Source: Asticcacaulis sp. AC460
GTDB taxonomy: Bacteria; Pseudomonadota; Alphaproteobacteria; Caulobacterales; Caulobacteraceae
Direction: 5' to 3'
NCBI RefSeq assembly: GCF_000495795.1
Contig: NZ_AWGD01000031.1
Coordinates: forward strand, 172,326-236,325
DNA: 64,000 nucleotides
The translations under genes were made by a program, and so were the position numbers. Below, in pieces: positions 44,607-53,289 of the stretch (position 1 is the stretch's first letter; every line of letters begins with the position of its first letter). Under the pieces are notes generated by a model. That model did not search any database, was not told the origin of the DNA, and saw nothing but the letters and a program-made list of their open reading frames with translations.

Positions 44607-44623
44607 ATCATACATGTGATGAT
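44607..44623. promoter_or_regulatory. ATCATACATGTGATGAT operator-like motif
   Basis: The most symmetric copy of the motif (ATCAT-A-CATGT-GATGAT), 27 bases upstream of the GH2 start codon on the minus strand. Confidence 0.55.
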
Positions 44624-44672
44624 TTGAATCGCAAGCCTGGAAGCATGTGAGCCGCCTCTCTGATCGTAACTA

Positions 44673-44768
44673 CCCCACCACCGCACCTCACTCGCTTCGA
44701 CCTTCGGTCTTTGACCTCAGGTCTCCACTCACTCGAGCGGTCCCCCTCCCCAACAAGTGGGGAGGAGC
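44673..44768. repeat. Diverged CCCC-ACCGC...GGGGAGGAG intergenic repeat
   Basis: Contains a small internal hairpin (GACCTTCGGTCTTTGACCTCAGGTC region) between CCCCACCACCGC and CCCCAACAAGTGGGG; related to the dispersed family. Confidence 0.4.
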
Positions 44769-44806
44769 AAGGAAATGTGTTTCGGTTCAGATAATTGGAT
44801 GAGGAG

Positions 44807-45568
44807 CTACTGCAGGTTCACAAACAGGCCGCCGTCGGTCAGGACCGAGGCGCCGGTGACGTAGCTGCTCAGGTCCGAGGCCAGGAAGACAACCACCTTG
44901 GCGATGTCGTCCGGGTGGCCCAGGCGGCCCAGCGGGATGCGCTTTTCCATGTAGGCGCGCTTGGCCGGATCGGCCAGGTCGTCCTTGTTGATATCGGTCG
45001 CAACCGTCCCCGGCATGACCGAGTTACAGCGGATGCCGTGCCGGCCCAGCGCAATCGCCGTCGATTGCATCAGCGAATGCACCCCGGCTTTGGTCGGGGT
45101 GTAGTGGGTTTGCAGTTCGCCGCCGACCAGGGCCGAGATCGATGACACCGCGATGATCGAGCCCCCCCCGCCTTGTTCGACCATCTGGTTGGCAGCCGCC
45201 TGGCACATGTAATAGGCGCCGGTATAGTTGACGTTCAGGGTGCGCAGGAAGACATCCTGCGGCATGTCGAGGAAGCTGTGGAACGGGCAGATGCCGGCAT
45301 TGGACACAAAGGCTGTCACCCCGCCCAGGGCCGCGGCTGCGCCCTTGACGAAGGCCGGGGCCGACGCGGCATCGGCGACGTCGCCGTCATAGACAAAGGC
45401 CTTGCGCCCCAGGGCTTCGATTTCGGCGACGACGTCTGCGGTCGCTTCGGCGTCCTTATAGACGTTCAGGCCGACATCGGCGCCGTGACGGGCGCACATG
45501 ATCGCCGTCGCCCGGCCGATACCGCGCGACGCCCCTGTGATCAGAACCTTTTGTCCTTCCAAAAGCAT
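44807..45568 (-). CDS. L-rhamnose 1-dehydrogenase (SDR)
   Basis: 253 residues. GASRGIGRATAIMCARHGADV (NAD(P) motif), NAGICPFHSFLDMP, AVSSISALVGGELQTHYTPTKAGVHSLMQS with the catalytic Ser, Tyr and Lys, CNSVMPGTVATDINKDDL, and GGLFVNLQ at the end. This matches the LRA1-type L-rhamnose 1-dehydrogenase of Azotobacter/Sphingomonas as I recall it (ICPFHSFLDMP and GGLFVNLQ are distinctive). It forms L-rhamnono-lactone. It follows the IclR gene by 13 bases on the same strand. Confidence 0.93.
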   Translation of the reverse strand: MLLEGQKVLITGASRGIGRATAIMCARHGADVGLNVYKDAEATADVVAEIEALGRKAFVYDGDVADAASAPAFVKGAAAALGGVTAFVSNAGICPFHSFLDMPQDVFLRTLNVNYTGAYYMCQAAANQMVEQGGGGSIIAVSSISALVGGELQTHYTPTKAGVHSLMQSTAIALGRHGIRCNSVMPGTVATDINKDDLADPAKRAYMEKRIPLGRLGHPDDIAKVVVFLASDLSSYVTGASVLTDGGLFVNLQ

Positions 45569-45581
45569 TTTACTTCCCCGA

Positions 45582-46403
45582 TTATTTTAAGTGTTTCTCG
45601 CTCCAGCCGAATTCGGCGGAGATGGCGCGCACCGTGGCCAGAACGTCCTGGGTCAGGGCCTTCATGCGCGCGTCGTCCATATATTGCGCCGCCGATGACA
45701 CGCTGATCGAGCCGATGATGCGGTTGGCGGCGTCACGGATCGGGGCTGCGACGCAGCGGATCCGGTCTTCGTTTTCTTCCAGGTCCAGGGCATAGCCAGC
45801 CTGCCCGTAGGCCTTCATGCGGTCGAGCCAGTCGCCTTCCGATACCCGATAGCCGGGAAAGTCGCGTGATTCTCGGGCATAGAGGTCGCGCAGGAAGCTT
45901 TCGGGTTCGTCCAGCAGCAGGGCCTTGCCGATGCCGGTCGATCGCAGGGGCTGGCGTTCGCCAATGCGCGAGCTGATTTCGATGCGCCGGGTGCCCAGGA
46001 CCTTGTCGAGATAGAGAGCGCGGCCGTTGTCGAGGATGCCGAGATGGACGGTGTCGCCGGTCTGTTTGGCAAGATTGACCAGTTCGTCGTGGGCGACCCG
46101 GGCCAGGTTCATCTGGCGCGAGGCGAGATAGCCCAGTTCCAGCAGGCGCGGCCCCAGGCTGTAGCCGACCCGCGGCGTGAAGTTGAGAAAGCGCTGTTCG
46201 ACCAGGGTGGTGGCCAGGCGGTGAGTGGTCGAGCGGGTCAGGCCAAGGGCTTCGGACAGTTCCGGCAGGTTCTTGCCGCTGTCGGCCACCGCCATGAGCA
46301 CGTCCAGGCCGCGCACAAGGGTCTGCGCGCCGGCGAGCGACTTCGGTCCACTCGCCTCCTCGCTGCCCTCCGGCAAATTGTCCGTTGACGCTGCTGGTTT
46401 CAT
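45582..46403 (-). CDS. IclR-family regulator of the rhamnose genes
   Basis: 273 residues. Winged HTH (VRGLDVLMAVADSGKNLPELSEALGLTRSTTHRLATTLVEQRFL) and the IclR effector domain (GDTVHLGILDNGRALYLDKVLG, RIGERQPLRSTGIGKALL, GYALDLEENEDRIRCVAAPIRDA, IGSISVSS). Co-oriented with L-rhamnose 1-dehydrogenase and divergent from the rhmD operon, so it probably controls both sides through the palindrome at 46424-46442. A 25-residue polar N-terminal extension precedes the HTH. Confidence 0.92.
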   Translation of the reverse strand: MKPAASTDNLPEGSEEASGPKSLAGAQTLVRGLDVLMAVADSGKNLPELSEALGLTRSTTHRLATTLVEQRFLNFTPRVGYSLGPRLLELGYLASRQMNLARVAHDELVNLAKQTGDTVHLGILDNGRALYLDKVLGTRRIEISSRIGERQPLRSTGIGKALLLDEPESFLRDLYARESRDFPGYRVSEGDWLDRMKAYGQAGYALDLEENEDRIRCVAAPIRDAANRIIGSISVSSAAQYMDDARMKALTQDVLATVRAISAEFGWSEKHLK

Positions 46404-46423
46404 TCTTTAGAACTCATATTTAA

Positions 46424-46442
46424 ATTGTGGGACGAACACAAT
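46424..46442. promoter_or_regulatory. Candidate IclR operator between divergent rhamnose units
   Basis: ATTGTG-N7-CACAAT, perfect 6-base arms, in the IclR-rhmD intergenic region; TCCCAAA-type half-sites follow at about 46468-46486. Its position over 46441 argues for the downstream rhmD start. Confidence 0.5.
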
Positions 46443-46497
46443 GCCCAATCATAAAGGTGGGGCCGAATCCCAAAGATATGTCCCAAATGGTGAGACT

Positions 46498-47697
46498 ATG
46501 TCAAAATATTCTAAAATCAAGCAAATTCGCGCATCTGTGATCAAGGGCGGCGAAGGCGGCGGCGGTGCCGATTATCACGACCAGGGCGAAGGCCATTGGA
46601 TCGACAATCATATCGCTACCTCGATGGGACGCTACCCGGAATATCGCCAGAGTCGCAAGTCGTTTGGGATCAACGTTTTGGGAACGCTGGTCGTCGAGAT
46701 CGAATGCGAGGACGGCACAACGGGATTCGCCGTCACCACCGGCGGCGAGCCGGCCGCCTATCTTGTCGAAAAGCACTTCGCGCGTTTCCTGGAAGGCCGC
46801 GATCCGTTCGATTACGAGACCATCTGGGACCAGATGTATTTCGCCTCGCAATATTACGGCCGCAAGGGCATTGTGGTGAACGCCATTTCCGGCGTCGACC
46901 TGGCCTTGTGGGACCTGATGGGGCGCCTGCGCGGCGAACCGGTCTATCATATGCTGGGCGGCGCCGTGCGTAATGAGTTGCAGTTCTACGCCACCGGCGC
47001 GCGGCCGGACCTCGCCAAGCAGATGGGTTTTATCGGCGGAAAACTTCCGTTATTACACGGGCCGGTCGAAGGCGACGAAGGTCTGAAGAAGAATGTCGCC
47101 ATCCTGGCCGATATGCGCGCCAAGTGCGGCGACGACTTCTGGCTGATGTATGACTGCTGGATGGCGCTGGATGTGAACTATGCCACCAAGCTGGCCCATG
47201 CCTGTGCGCCGCATGGGTTGAAGTGGATCGAAGAAGCGATTTCGCCGGACGATTACTGGGGCTACGCCCAGCTTAAGAAGAATGTTCCGGCCGGGATGCT
47301 GGTCACCACCGGGGAGCACGAAGCCACCCGCTGGGGCTTCCGCATGCTGATGGAAATGGATTGCTGCGACCTGATCCAGCCCGACGTCGGCTGGTGCGGT
47401 GGGGTGACCGAACTGCTGAAGATCTCGGCCATGGCCGACGCCCGCGGCATTATGGTGGTGCCGCACGGATCGTCGGTCTATTCGTATCACTTCGTCATTA
47501 CGCGCCACAACTCGCCGTTTGCGGAGTTCCTGATGATGGCGCCCAAGGCCGACCATGTCGCGCCGATGTTCCATCCTCAGTTGTTGGGTGAGCCCGTGCC
47601 GGTCAATGGCCGCCTGAACGTCTCGGCGCTGGACAAGCCCGGCTTCGGCGTCGAGCTCAATCCGGACGTCAAGCTGTACCGGCCCTATACGCACTAA
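46498..47697 (+). CDS. rhmD: L-rhamnonate dehydratase
   Basis: 399 residues, strongly similar to E. coli RhmD as I remember it: [66 protein letters not shown]. Metal ligands in [21 protein letters not shown] and [10 protein letters not shown]; catalytic His in [20 protein letters not shown] tail. It dehydrates L-rhamnonate to 2-keto-3-deoxy-L-rhamnonate. ATG at 46498 (GGTGAG upstream) is chosen over 46441, which lies in the operator. Confidence 0.96.
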   Translation: MSKYSKIKQIRASVIKGGEGGGGADYHDQGEGHWIDNHIATSMGRYPEYRQSRKSFGINVLGTLVVEIECEDGTTGFAVTTGGEPAAYLVEKHFARFLEGRDPFDYETIWDQMYFASQYYGRKGIVVNAISGVDLALWDLMGRLRGEPVYHMLGGAVRNELQFYATGARPDLAKQMGFIGGKLPLLHGPVEGDEGLKKNVAILADMRAKCGDDFWLMYDCWMALDVNYATKLAHACAPHGLKWIEEAISPDDYWGYAQLKKNVPAGMLVTTGEHEATRWGFRMLMEMDCCDLIQPDVGWCGGVTELLKISAMADARGIMVVPHGSSVYSYHFVITRHNSPFAEFLMMAPKADHVAPMFHPQLLGEPVPVNGRLNVSALDKPGFGVELNPDVKLYRPYTH

Positions 47698-47724
47698 CCT
47701 CCCCTCCTCACGGACTTTAAGACT

Positions 47725-48597
47725 ATGAAACTCTGCCGTTATGGCCCCAAGGGCTCCGAAAAACCCGGCGTCGTCGATTCCGACGGCAACATCCGCGACC
47801 TGTCGGGCGTCATCTCCGACCTGACCCCCGACACGGTCCGTCTGTCTCAACTCGCCAAGCTGACCGCGCTGGACATCGCGTCGCTGCCGGTCGTTGGTGG
47901 TTCGCCGCGTTACGGCGTGCCGGTCAACCACATCGGCAAGATCATCGCCGTCGGCCTGAACTATGCCGACCACGCCGCCGAATCCAACCTGCCCGTCCCG
48001 CCCGAGCCGATCTTCTTCACCAAGGCCATCACCTCGCTGACCGGCCCCAATGATGAGGTCATGAAGCCGCGCGACGCCACCAAGATGGATTGGGAAGTCG
48101 AGCTGGGCGTGATCATCGGCAAGACCTGCCGCTATGTCGAAGAGTCCGAAGCCCTGTCTCATGTCGCCGGCTACGTGCTGGTCAATGACGTGTCGGAACG
48201 CGCCTTCCAGAAGGAGCGCGGTTCGCAGTGGGTCAAGGGCAAGGGTTGCGACACGTTTGCGCCCACCGGTCCGTGGCTGGTCACGCCGGACGAGGTCGGC
48301 GACGTCCATAACCTGGACATGTTCCTGGACGTCAACGGCCAGCGCATGCAGACCGGCAATACCAAGACGCTGATCTTCAATGTCGCCCACTGCATTTCGT
48401 ATATTTCGCGCTTTATCACCCTGCAGCCGGGCGACCTGGTCATCACCGGCACCCCGCCCGGCGTCGGCGAAGGCAAGAAGCCGAACCCGATCTATCTCAA
48501 CGCCGGCGACACCATGCATCTAGGCGTCTCGAAGCTGGGTGAACAACGCCAGACCGTGGTGCCGTTCTCGCTCGAAGGCCAGGAGATCGTGGGATGA
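47725..48597 (+). CDS. FAH-family 2,4-diketo-3-deoxy-L-rhamnonate hydrolase
   Basis: 290 residues, paralogue of the enzyme at 25803: GLNYADHAAESNLPVP, MDWEVELGVIIG, NDVSERAFQKERGS, KGCDTFAPTGPWLV, ITGTPPGVGEG. It corresponds to the last step (LRA6 type) of the diketo-hydrolase rhamnose pathway, giving pyruvate and L-lactate. It sits 27 bases after rhmD and overlaps the SDR gene by 4 bases. Confidence 0.92.
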   Translation: MKLCRYGPKGSEKPGVVDSDGNIRDLSGVISDLTPDTVRLSQLAKLTALDIASLPVVGGSPRYGVPVNHIGKIIAVGLNYADHAAESNLPVPPEPIFFTKAITSLTGPNDEVMKPRDATKMDWEVELGVIIGKTCRYVEESEALSHVAGYVLVNDVSERAFQKERGSQWVKGKGCDTFAPTGPWLVTPDEVGDVHNLDMFLDVNGQRMQTGNTKTLIFNVAHCISYISRFITLQPGDLVITGTPPGVGEGKKPNPIYLNAGDTMHLGVSKLGEQRQTVVPFSLEGQEIVG

Positions 48598-49340
48598 TCT
48601 ACGCAGGACGTTTTGCGGGCCGCAGCGCCATCATCACCGGCGCCGCCTCAGGCCTGGGCAAGGCTGCGGCCGCGCGCATCACCGCCGAGGGCGGCCGGGT
48701 CGTGTTGTGGGACCTGAACGCCGAGGCTTTGGAAGCGGCGAAGGCCGAGACCGGCGCCGTGGGCGTGGTGGCCGTGGATGTGTCGGATCATGCTGCGGTC
48801 GCCGCCGCGGCCAAGACCAGCCATGAGATGCTGGGCAAGATCGACATCCTGATCAACTCGGCCGGGATCACCGGCGCCACCGTGCCGCTGTGGGAGTTCC
48901 CTTTGGATTCCTGGCAGAAGGTGATGGATATCAACCTGAACGGCCTGTTCTATTGCTGCCGTGAGGTTATCCCCTTCCTGATCGACAACGGCTACGGCCG
49001 TATCGTCAATGTTGCTTCGGTGGCCGGCAAGGAAGGCAATCCCAACGCTTCGGCCTATTCGGCATCGAAGGCGGGTGTGATCGGTTTGACCAAGTCTTTG
49101 GGCAAGGAACTGGCGACCAAGGGCGTCATCGTCAATGCTTTGACTCCGGCGACGTTTGAATCGCCGATCCTGGCGCAATTGCCGCCGAGCCAGGTCGACT
49201 ATATGCGGTCGAAGATCCCGATGGGCCGGTTGGGTATCGTGGATGAGTCGGCGGCGACGGTGTGCTTCATGGCGTCGGAAGAGTGCTCGTTTACGACGGC
49301 GTCGACCTTCGACACGTCGGGCGGGCGGACCACTTTCTAA
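48594..49340 (+). CDS. SDR dehydrogenase, probable 2-keto-3-deoxy-L-rhamnonate 4-dehydrogenase
   Basis: 248 residues. TGAASGLGKAAAARITAEGGRV, NSAGITGATVPLWEFP, NVASVAGKEGNPNASAYSASKAGVIGLTK (Ser, Tyr, Lys catalytic set), ALTPATFESPIL and the tail TFDTSGGRTTF. It is in operon with rhmD and the FAH hydrolase (ATGA overlap), the exact gene trio of the LRA3-LRA5-LRA6 pathway. It oxidises C4 with NAD+. Confidence 0.92.
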   Translation: MIYAGRFAGRSAIITGAASGLGKAAAARITAEGGRVVLWDLNAEALEAAKAETGAVGVVAVDVSDHAAVAAAAKTSHEMLGKIDILINSAGITGATVPLWEFPLDSWQKVMDINLNGLFYCCREVIPFLIDNGYGRIVNVASVAGKEGNPNASAYSASKAGVIGLTKSLGKELATKGVIVNALTPATFESPILAQLPPSQVDYMRSKIPMGRLGIVDESAATVCFMASEECSFTTASTFDTSGGRTTF

Positions 49341-49367
49341 GGATCAATCTCCCTGATCCGAAAACTG

Positions 49368-49400
49368 ACCCGGCGGGGCAACTCGCCGGGTTATTTTTAT
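49368..49400 (+). terminator. Rho-independent terminator of the rhmD operon
   Basis: ACCCGGCG / CGCCGGGT stem, 8-base loop, then TATTTTTAT. Confidence 0.8.
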
Positions 49401-49411
49401 GGATTGAGTGG

Positions 49412-49517
49412 CCTGGTCGGCGTCCGGTGCATAATCGTCTTCTTAAGGCCCCTCACCCGATCGCGTTCACTTCGTTCCGCTCTCGTCCTCTCCCCGCTTT
49501 GGCGGGGAGAGGGGATT
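49412..49517. repeat. Second copy of the 100-base intergenic element
   Basis: Direct repeat of 42424-42526, including CCCCTCACCCGATCGCGTTC and the closing CCCCGC..GCGGGG hairpin. Lies between the rhmD operon terminator and a convergent gene. Confidence 0.75.
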
Positions 49518-50119
49518 TAGAATGGCGTCGGGCTATGGAATTGCGTCATCTCGCCGGTCAGTGGATGCGGTACGGCCAGGCGTTCAGCGTGCAGCAGCAT
49601 CCGTGGCGCCGGAAGGTCGGGACGGTACAGCTCATCCCCGACAATCGGATGGCCGATGGCCAGCATATGCACCCGCAACTGATGCGACCTGCCAGTCACC
49701 GGTTCCAGTTCGACGCGGGAGGTCGTGTCGTCGCGGCTTATCGTGCGATAGCGGGTCAGGGACGGTTTGCCGATGGCGTGGTCGACCTTCTGGCGCGGGC
49801 GGTTGGGCCAGTCGGTGATCAAAGGCAAATCGACTTCGCCTGTATCAGGCAAGTGCCCATGGACGACGGCAATATAGAGTTTCTCGGTCCGGCGGTTTTC
49901 AAACGCCAGCGACAAGGCGCGTTGAGCATCGGCGCCGCGGCCTAGCACGATCAGGCCAGAAGTCGCCATGTCCAGGCGATGCACGGTCAGGGCATCGGCA
50001 TAGGTTTCGCGCACACGGGCTACGAGGCAGTCTTGCCGGTCTGGTCCCCGGCCCGGCACGCTGAGCAGACCCGCCGGCTTGTCGGCGACCACCATGGCGT
50101 CATCGGCGTAAAGAATCAT
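49517..50119 (-). CDS. RluA-family pseudouridine synthase
   Basis: 200 residues. Catalytic Asp in VHRLDMATSGLIVLG, upstream DKPAGLLSVPGRG, KLYIAVVHG, and C-terminal GRSHQLRVHMLAIGHPIVGDELY. It isomerises uridines in rRNA or tRNA; the short form without an S4 domain resembles RluA (23S rRNA/tRNA). The start overlaps the methyltransferase stop (ATGA). Confidence 0.92.
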   Translation of the reverse strand: MILYADDAMVVADKPAGLLSVPGRGPDRQDCLVARVRETYADALTVHRLDMATSGLIVLGRGADAQRALSLAFENRRTEKLYIAVVHGHLPDTGEVDLPLITDWPNRPRQKVDHAIGKPSLTRYRTISRDDTTSRVELEPVTGRSHQLRVHMLAIGHPIVGDELYRPDLPAPRMLLHAERLAVPHPLTGEMTQFHSPTPF

Positions 50120-50715
50120 CGCGCGCGACAGAGCCAGATATTGGCATGACCGCACTGCGGATCGCCGGCGACATGGTGCACCAGATCGAAGCCATTTTCG
50201 TCCAGCAAGGCGCGATACGCCGCGGCATCCAGACTGCCGTGGTACAGGGGTTCGCCGCGCCATTCGCCGACGTGGCCGCCGTGGACAATGCCAGAGGTGA
50301 ACATCAAGGCTGTCCCAGGCTTCGCATGATTCCGAAAAATGGGAAATATTTTCATCTGATCGTCGGGCGTCAAATGGAACAGGCTGTGCCAGGCGATAAT
50401 CCCGTCGAAGGCCTTGCCCAGATTAAGTTCACGCATATCCGACACCACCCAGTCGGCGGCGGGAAACTTGTCGCGGCAGATGGCGATCATGTTGGCGCCG
50501 GAGTCGACGCCGGTCAGGTCATATCCGCTCTCCAGGAAATGTCGCGCGATCGGGTCGCCTGACCCACAGCCGATATCGAGCACGCTTCCGCCTGCCGGCA
50601 GCAGGGCCGCGAACCGGTCCAGCCATGGTCGTTCGAACAGGTCGCGGCCGCGGTCAGCGTCCCAGTCGCGGGCCCGCCGGTCGTAGAGTTCGATGATGGC
50701 GTCGGCGGCGCTCAC
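50116..50715 (-). CDS. Class I SAM-dependent methyltransferase
   Basis: 199 residues from a GTG start (VSAADAIIELYDRRARDWDADRGRD). AdoMet motif VLDIGCGSGDPIARHFL, then GVDSGANMIAICRDKFP, WVVSDMREL, FDGIIAWHSLFHL. The C-terminal part (YHGSLDAAAYRALLDENGF) is typical of small-molecule methylases. GTGA overlap with the DUF1304 gene decides the start. Substrate unknown. Confidence 0.87.
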   Translation of the reverse strand: MSAADAIIELYDRRARDWDADRGRDLFERPWLDRFAALLPAGGSVLDIGCGSGDPIARHFLESGYDLTGVDSGANMIAICRDKFPAADWVVSDMRELNLGKAFDGIIAWHSLFHLTPDDQMKIFPIFRNHAKPGTALMFTSGIVHGGHVGEWRGEPLYHGSLDAAAYRALLDENGFDLVHHVAGDPQCGHANIWLCRAR

Positions 50716-51059
50716 GGGAAATGCAGCAGCACCAGGGCGATCAGCGCCGGCAGAGCCTGGATGACCAGGATCGACTTCTTCACCGTAAACCCGCCGTACA
50801 GGCCGGCGACGATGACGCAGGTCAGCAGGAATATCTTGGCGTGGAAGTCGTTCGCCCATACCGCCAGCCCCAGGCCCACAGCGAGAAACCCGTTATAAAG
50901 GCCCTGATTGGCGGCCAGCTTCGCCGACTGTGCCGCGAATTCCGGCGTCAGGCCAAAGACTTTGCGGCCATACGGCGTGTTCCACAGGAACATCTCCAGC
51001 ACCAGGAAGGCGCCGTGCAAGGCGGCCACGACCAGGACGGCGATATCGGCGATTTTCAT
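50712..51059 (-). CDS. DUF1304 family membrane protein
   Basis: 115 residues, four membrane helices, with the family pattern HGAFLVLEMFLWNTPYGRKVFGLT and NQGLYNGFLAVGL. Function unknown in the family. It starts 4 bases after the S9 peptidase stop and belongs to the peptidase-DUF1304-methyltransferase-RluA operon. Confidence 0.9.
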   Translation of the reverse strand: MKIADIAVLVVAALHGAFLVLEMFLWNTPYGRKVFGLTPEFAAQSAKLAANQGLYNGFLAVGLGLAVWANDFHAKIFLLTCVIVAGLYGGFTVKKSILVIQALPALIALVLLHFP

Positions 51060-51063
51060 GCCC

Positions 51064-52992
51064 CTACTCCTTCAGCAGGGTCTGCTCCCAGAACAGGAGA
51101 CCCACCCAGAACTGATAGTCCTGATTCACCTTCTTGGCAAAACCGTGCCCTTCGTCCTGGCCGAGCAGGTGCCAGGCGGTGCCACCCTTGGCGCGAACGG
51201 CGGCGATGATCTGGTCGGCCTCGGAGGCCGGCACGCGCGGGTCATTGGCGCCGGTGACCACCATCAGCGGGATGTTGAACTTATCGACCGCGGTCAGGGG
51301 CGAGATCTCCAGCAGCTTGGCGCGCTGCTTGGGATCGCGCTCGTCGCCGTACTCGACGCGGCGCAGATCGCGACGGTAGCTCTGGGTGTTTTCCAGGAAG
51401 GTGACGAAGTTGGAGATGGCGACGACGCAGTTGGCGCCTTTCAGACGCGTGCCGTAGCGGATGGCGGAGGCGTAGCAGACATAGCCGCCATAGGAGCCGC
51501 CGGTGACGGCGACCCGGCCGTTGTCGAGGCTGGCGTCCTTGGCGAAATGGTCGAGGAAGGCGCCGATATCCTTGACCGAGTCCTCGCGCAGGAAGGGCCC
51601 GTTATCGAGGCCGACGAAGCGCTTGCCGAAGCCGGTCGAGCCGCGGACATTGGGATAGAAGACGGCGATGCCCAGTTCGTTGAGCAGGTAGTTGGTCCGC
51701 CCCAGGAAGCCCGGTGTAAACTGCGATTCCGGCCCGCCGTGGACATTGACGATCAACGGCCGCTTGCCCGGGAACTTCGCCGGATCGGGGCGATAGAGGA
51801 AGCCCGAAACCGGCTCGCCGTCGAAGGATTTGACCTCGACGAATTCCGGCTCGACGTTTTGGGTGACGTCCAGCCCGCCGGTTTCCGACTGGGTCCAGCG
51901 GGTGACGGCCAGGGTTTTCGGGTCGATGCTGTAGGCGTCGGCGGCGCTGCGGGCCGAGGTGAAGGTCAGGCCGATCGTGCCCCACGGCGCAATCTCGAGG
52001 CCGCCGGTATTGCCGGCCGGCAGGCCTTCGACCGTGCGCACCCCATCGGTCTTCAGGTCCATAACCTTGACCTTTTCGGCGCCCGCCTCGTTGATGGTGT
52101 AAACCAGGAAGCTGCCGTCATCGGCGATGTCGAAGCTCTGGATATCCCATTTCGGTTCGCGTGATTTCGGCGTGAACTTGCCGGTTTTGGTATCGAGTAT
52201 GCCCAAGCGCTGGAAGTCGGAGCCCTCGTCCGAGGTGACCCAGAGTTGGCCGTCGGGTGCGAACTGGGCACCGCCGTACGAGATGTCCTTTTTGACATCG
52301 CCGATCGGGGTCATGGCGCCCGTATGTATGTCGAGCAGATAGAGGTTGGATTTGGTGACCGAGAGATATTCGGCCACGACGGCGGTCTTGCCGTCGGGCG
52401 CGAAGCCGCCGACGGCCCAACCGCCGCCCTTGACCTCGGTCACGAGGCGGTTGGAAGCCGGATCGCGCGGATCTACGATGTAAATATCGTTGTCGGTGCC
52501 GTTACGCCGCGTCGAGGTGTAGGCCAACCATTTCCCGTCCTTGGTCCACGTGTTGGCGGAATTGCGGCTCTTGCCGTCGCTAAGCAGGGTCAGACGGCCG
52601 TCCTTCAGGGTATAGATCTGGAAGAATTCATTGCCACCCGTGTCTTTCTGGACGACCAGTACATCGCCCTTCGGCGACCACGAACCGCTGACAGGTTCGG
52701 CTTCGAAGCTGATCTGGCGGCGGTCCATCATCGGCCCAGCCACCTGGTGCAGTTGCGCCGTATTGCCGAAGCGCGTGGTGATCAACATCGACTTGTCGTT
52801 CGGGTTCCACGACGCGAAACCGGCGGTGCGGTACTCCATATACGGCCGTGTAGTTGCCACCATGGCATCGGGTACGGCAGGGATACCATCGGCGACCAGG
52901 GCGGCGGGCTTTTCGGCATCGGCGATGGCCGGAGATAGCGGGCTCAGAACTGCCAGGACGGCCAGGGATACGATATATGCCAGTTTGCGCAT
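51064..52992 (-). CDS. Secreted S9-family serine peptidase (prolyl oligopeptidase/DPP type)
   Basis: 642 residues with a signal peptide (KLAYIVSLAVLAVLSPLSPAIA). Beta-propeller repeats occupy residues about 50-370, followed by an alpha/beta hydrolase: VNVHGGPESQ, GGSYGGYVCYA (nucleophile Ser), Asp in VTGANDPRVPASEAD and His in GQDEGHGFAKK. It cleaves peptides in the periplasm. First gene of a four-gene minus-strand operon. Confidence 0.94.
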   Translation of the reverse strand: MRKLAYIVSLAVLAVLSPLSPAIADAEKPAALVADGIPAVPDAMVATTRPYMEYRTAGFASWNPNDKSMLITTRFGNTAQLHQVAGPMMDRRQISFEAEPVSGSWSPKGDVLVVQKDTGGNEFFQIYTLKDGRLTLLSDGKSRNSANTWTKDGKWLAYTSTRRNGTDNDIYIVDPRDPASNRLVTEVKGGGWAVGGFAPDGKTAVVAEYLSVTKSNLYLLDIHTGAMTPIGDVKKDISYGGAQFAPDGQLWVTSDEGSDFQRLGILDTKTGKFTPKSREPKWDIQSFDIADDGSFLVYTINEAGAEKVKVMDLKTDGVRTVEGLPAGNTGGLEIAPWGTIGLTFTSARSAADAYSIDPKTLAVTRWTQSETGGLDVTQNVEPEFVEVKSFDGEPVSGFLYRPDPAKFPGKRPLIVNVHGGPESQFTPGFLGRTNYLLNELGIAVFYPNVRGSTGFGKRFVGLDNGPFLREDSVKDIGAFLDHFAKDASLDNGRVAVTGGSYGGYVCYASAIRYGTRLKGANCVVAISNFVTFLENTQSYRRDLRRVEYGDERDPKQRAKLLEISPLTAVDKFNIPLMVVTGANDPRVPASEADQIIAAVRAKGGTAWHLLGQDEGHGFAKKVNQDYQFWVGLLFWEQTLLKE

Positions 52993-53106
52993 GGGCTACT
53001 CCACCATTTTGTGGCCGTACTCTTACACCCGGTTACCGCATGCGCAATGGTTTGTTGCCGATGATACGGTTGGGATTGAGGATATCCAAGACGATGGCGG
53101 GCCCAA

Positions 53107-53165
53107 TCCCCCACCGTCTCATTTGCTTCCAGCAAATGATCCACCTCCCCGTATAACGGGGAGGG
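53107..53165. repeat. CCCCCACCGTCTC...CCTCCCCGTATAACGGGGAGG repeat
   Basis: A diverged relative of the dispersed family with an ATTTGCTTCCAGCAAAT hairpin in the middle. The 52993-53289 interval holds no gene that I can support. Confidence 0.5.
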
Positions 53166-53289
53166 ATAAGCTATTATATTTTCGCGATTTTTAGGGATAC
53201 GTTTCCCGCTTAGCTCTTCGCTGCCGAATAGGCGGGGCAGTCTCAAGGTGGATTAAGGTCTGGTTGTATCCATAGATTTCCGGGCTGTC

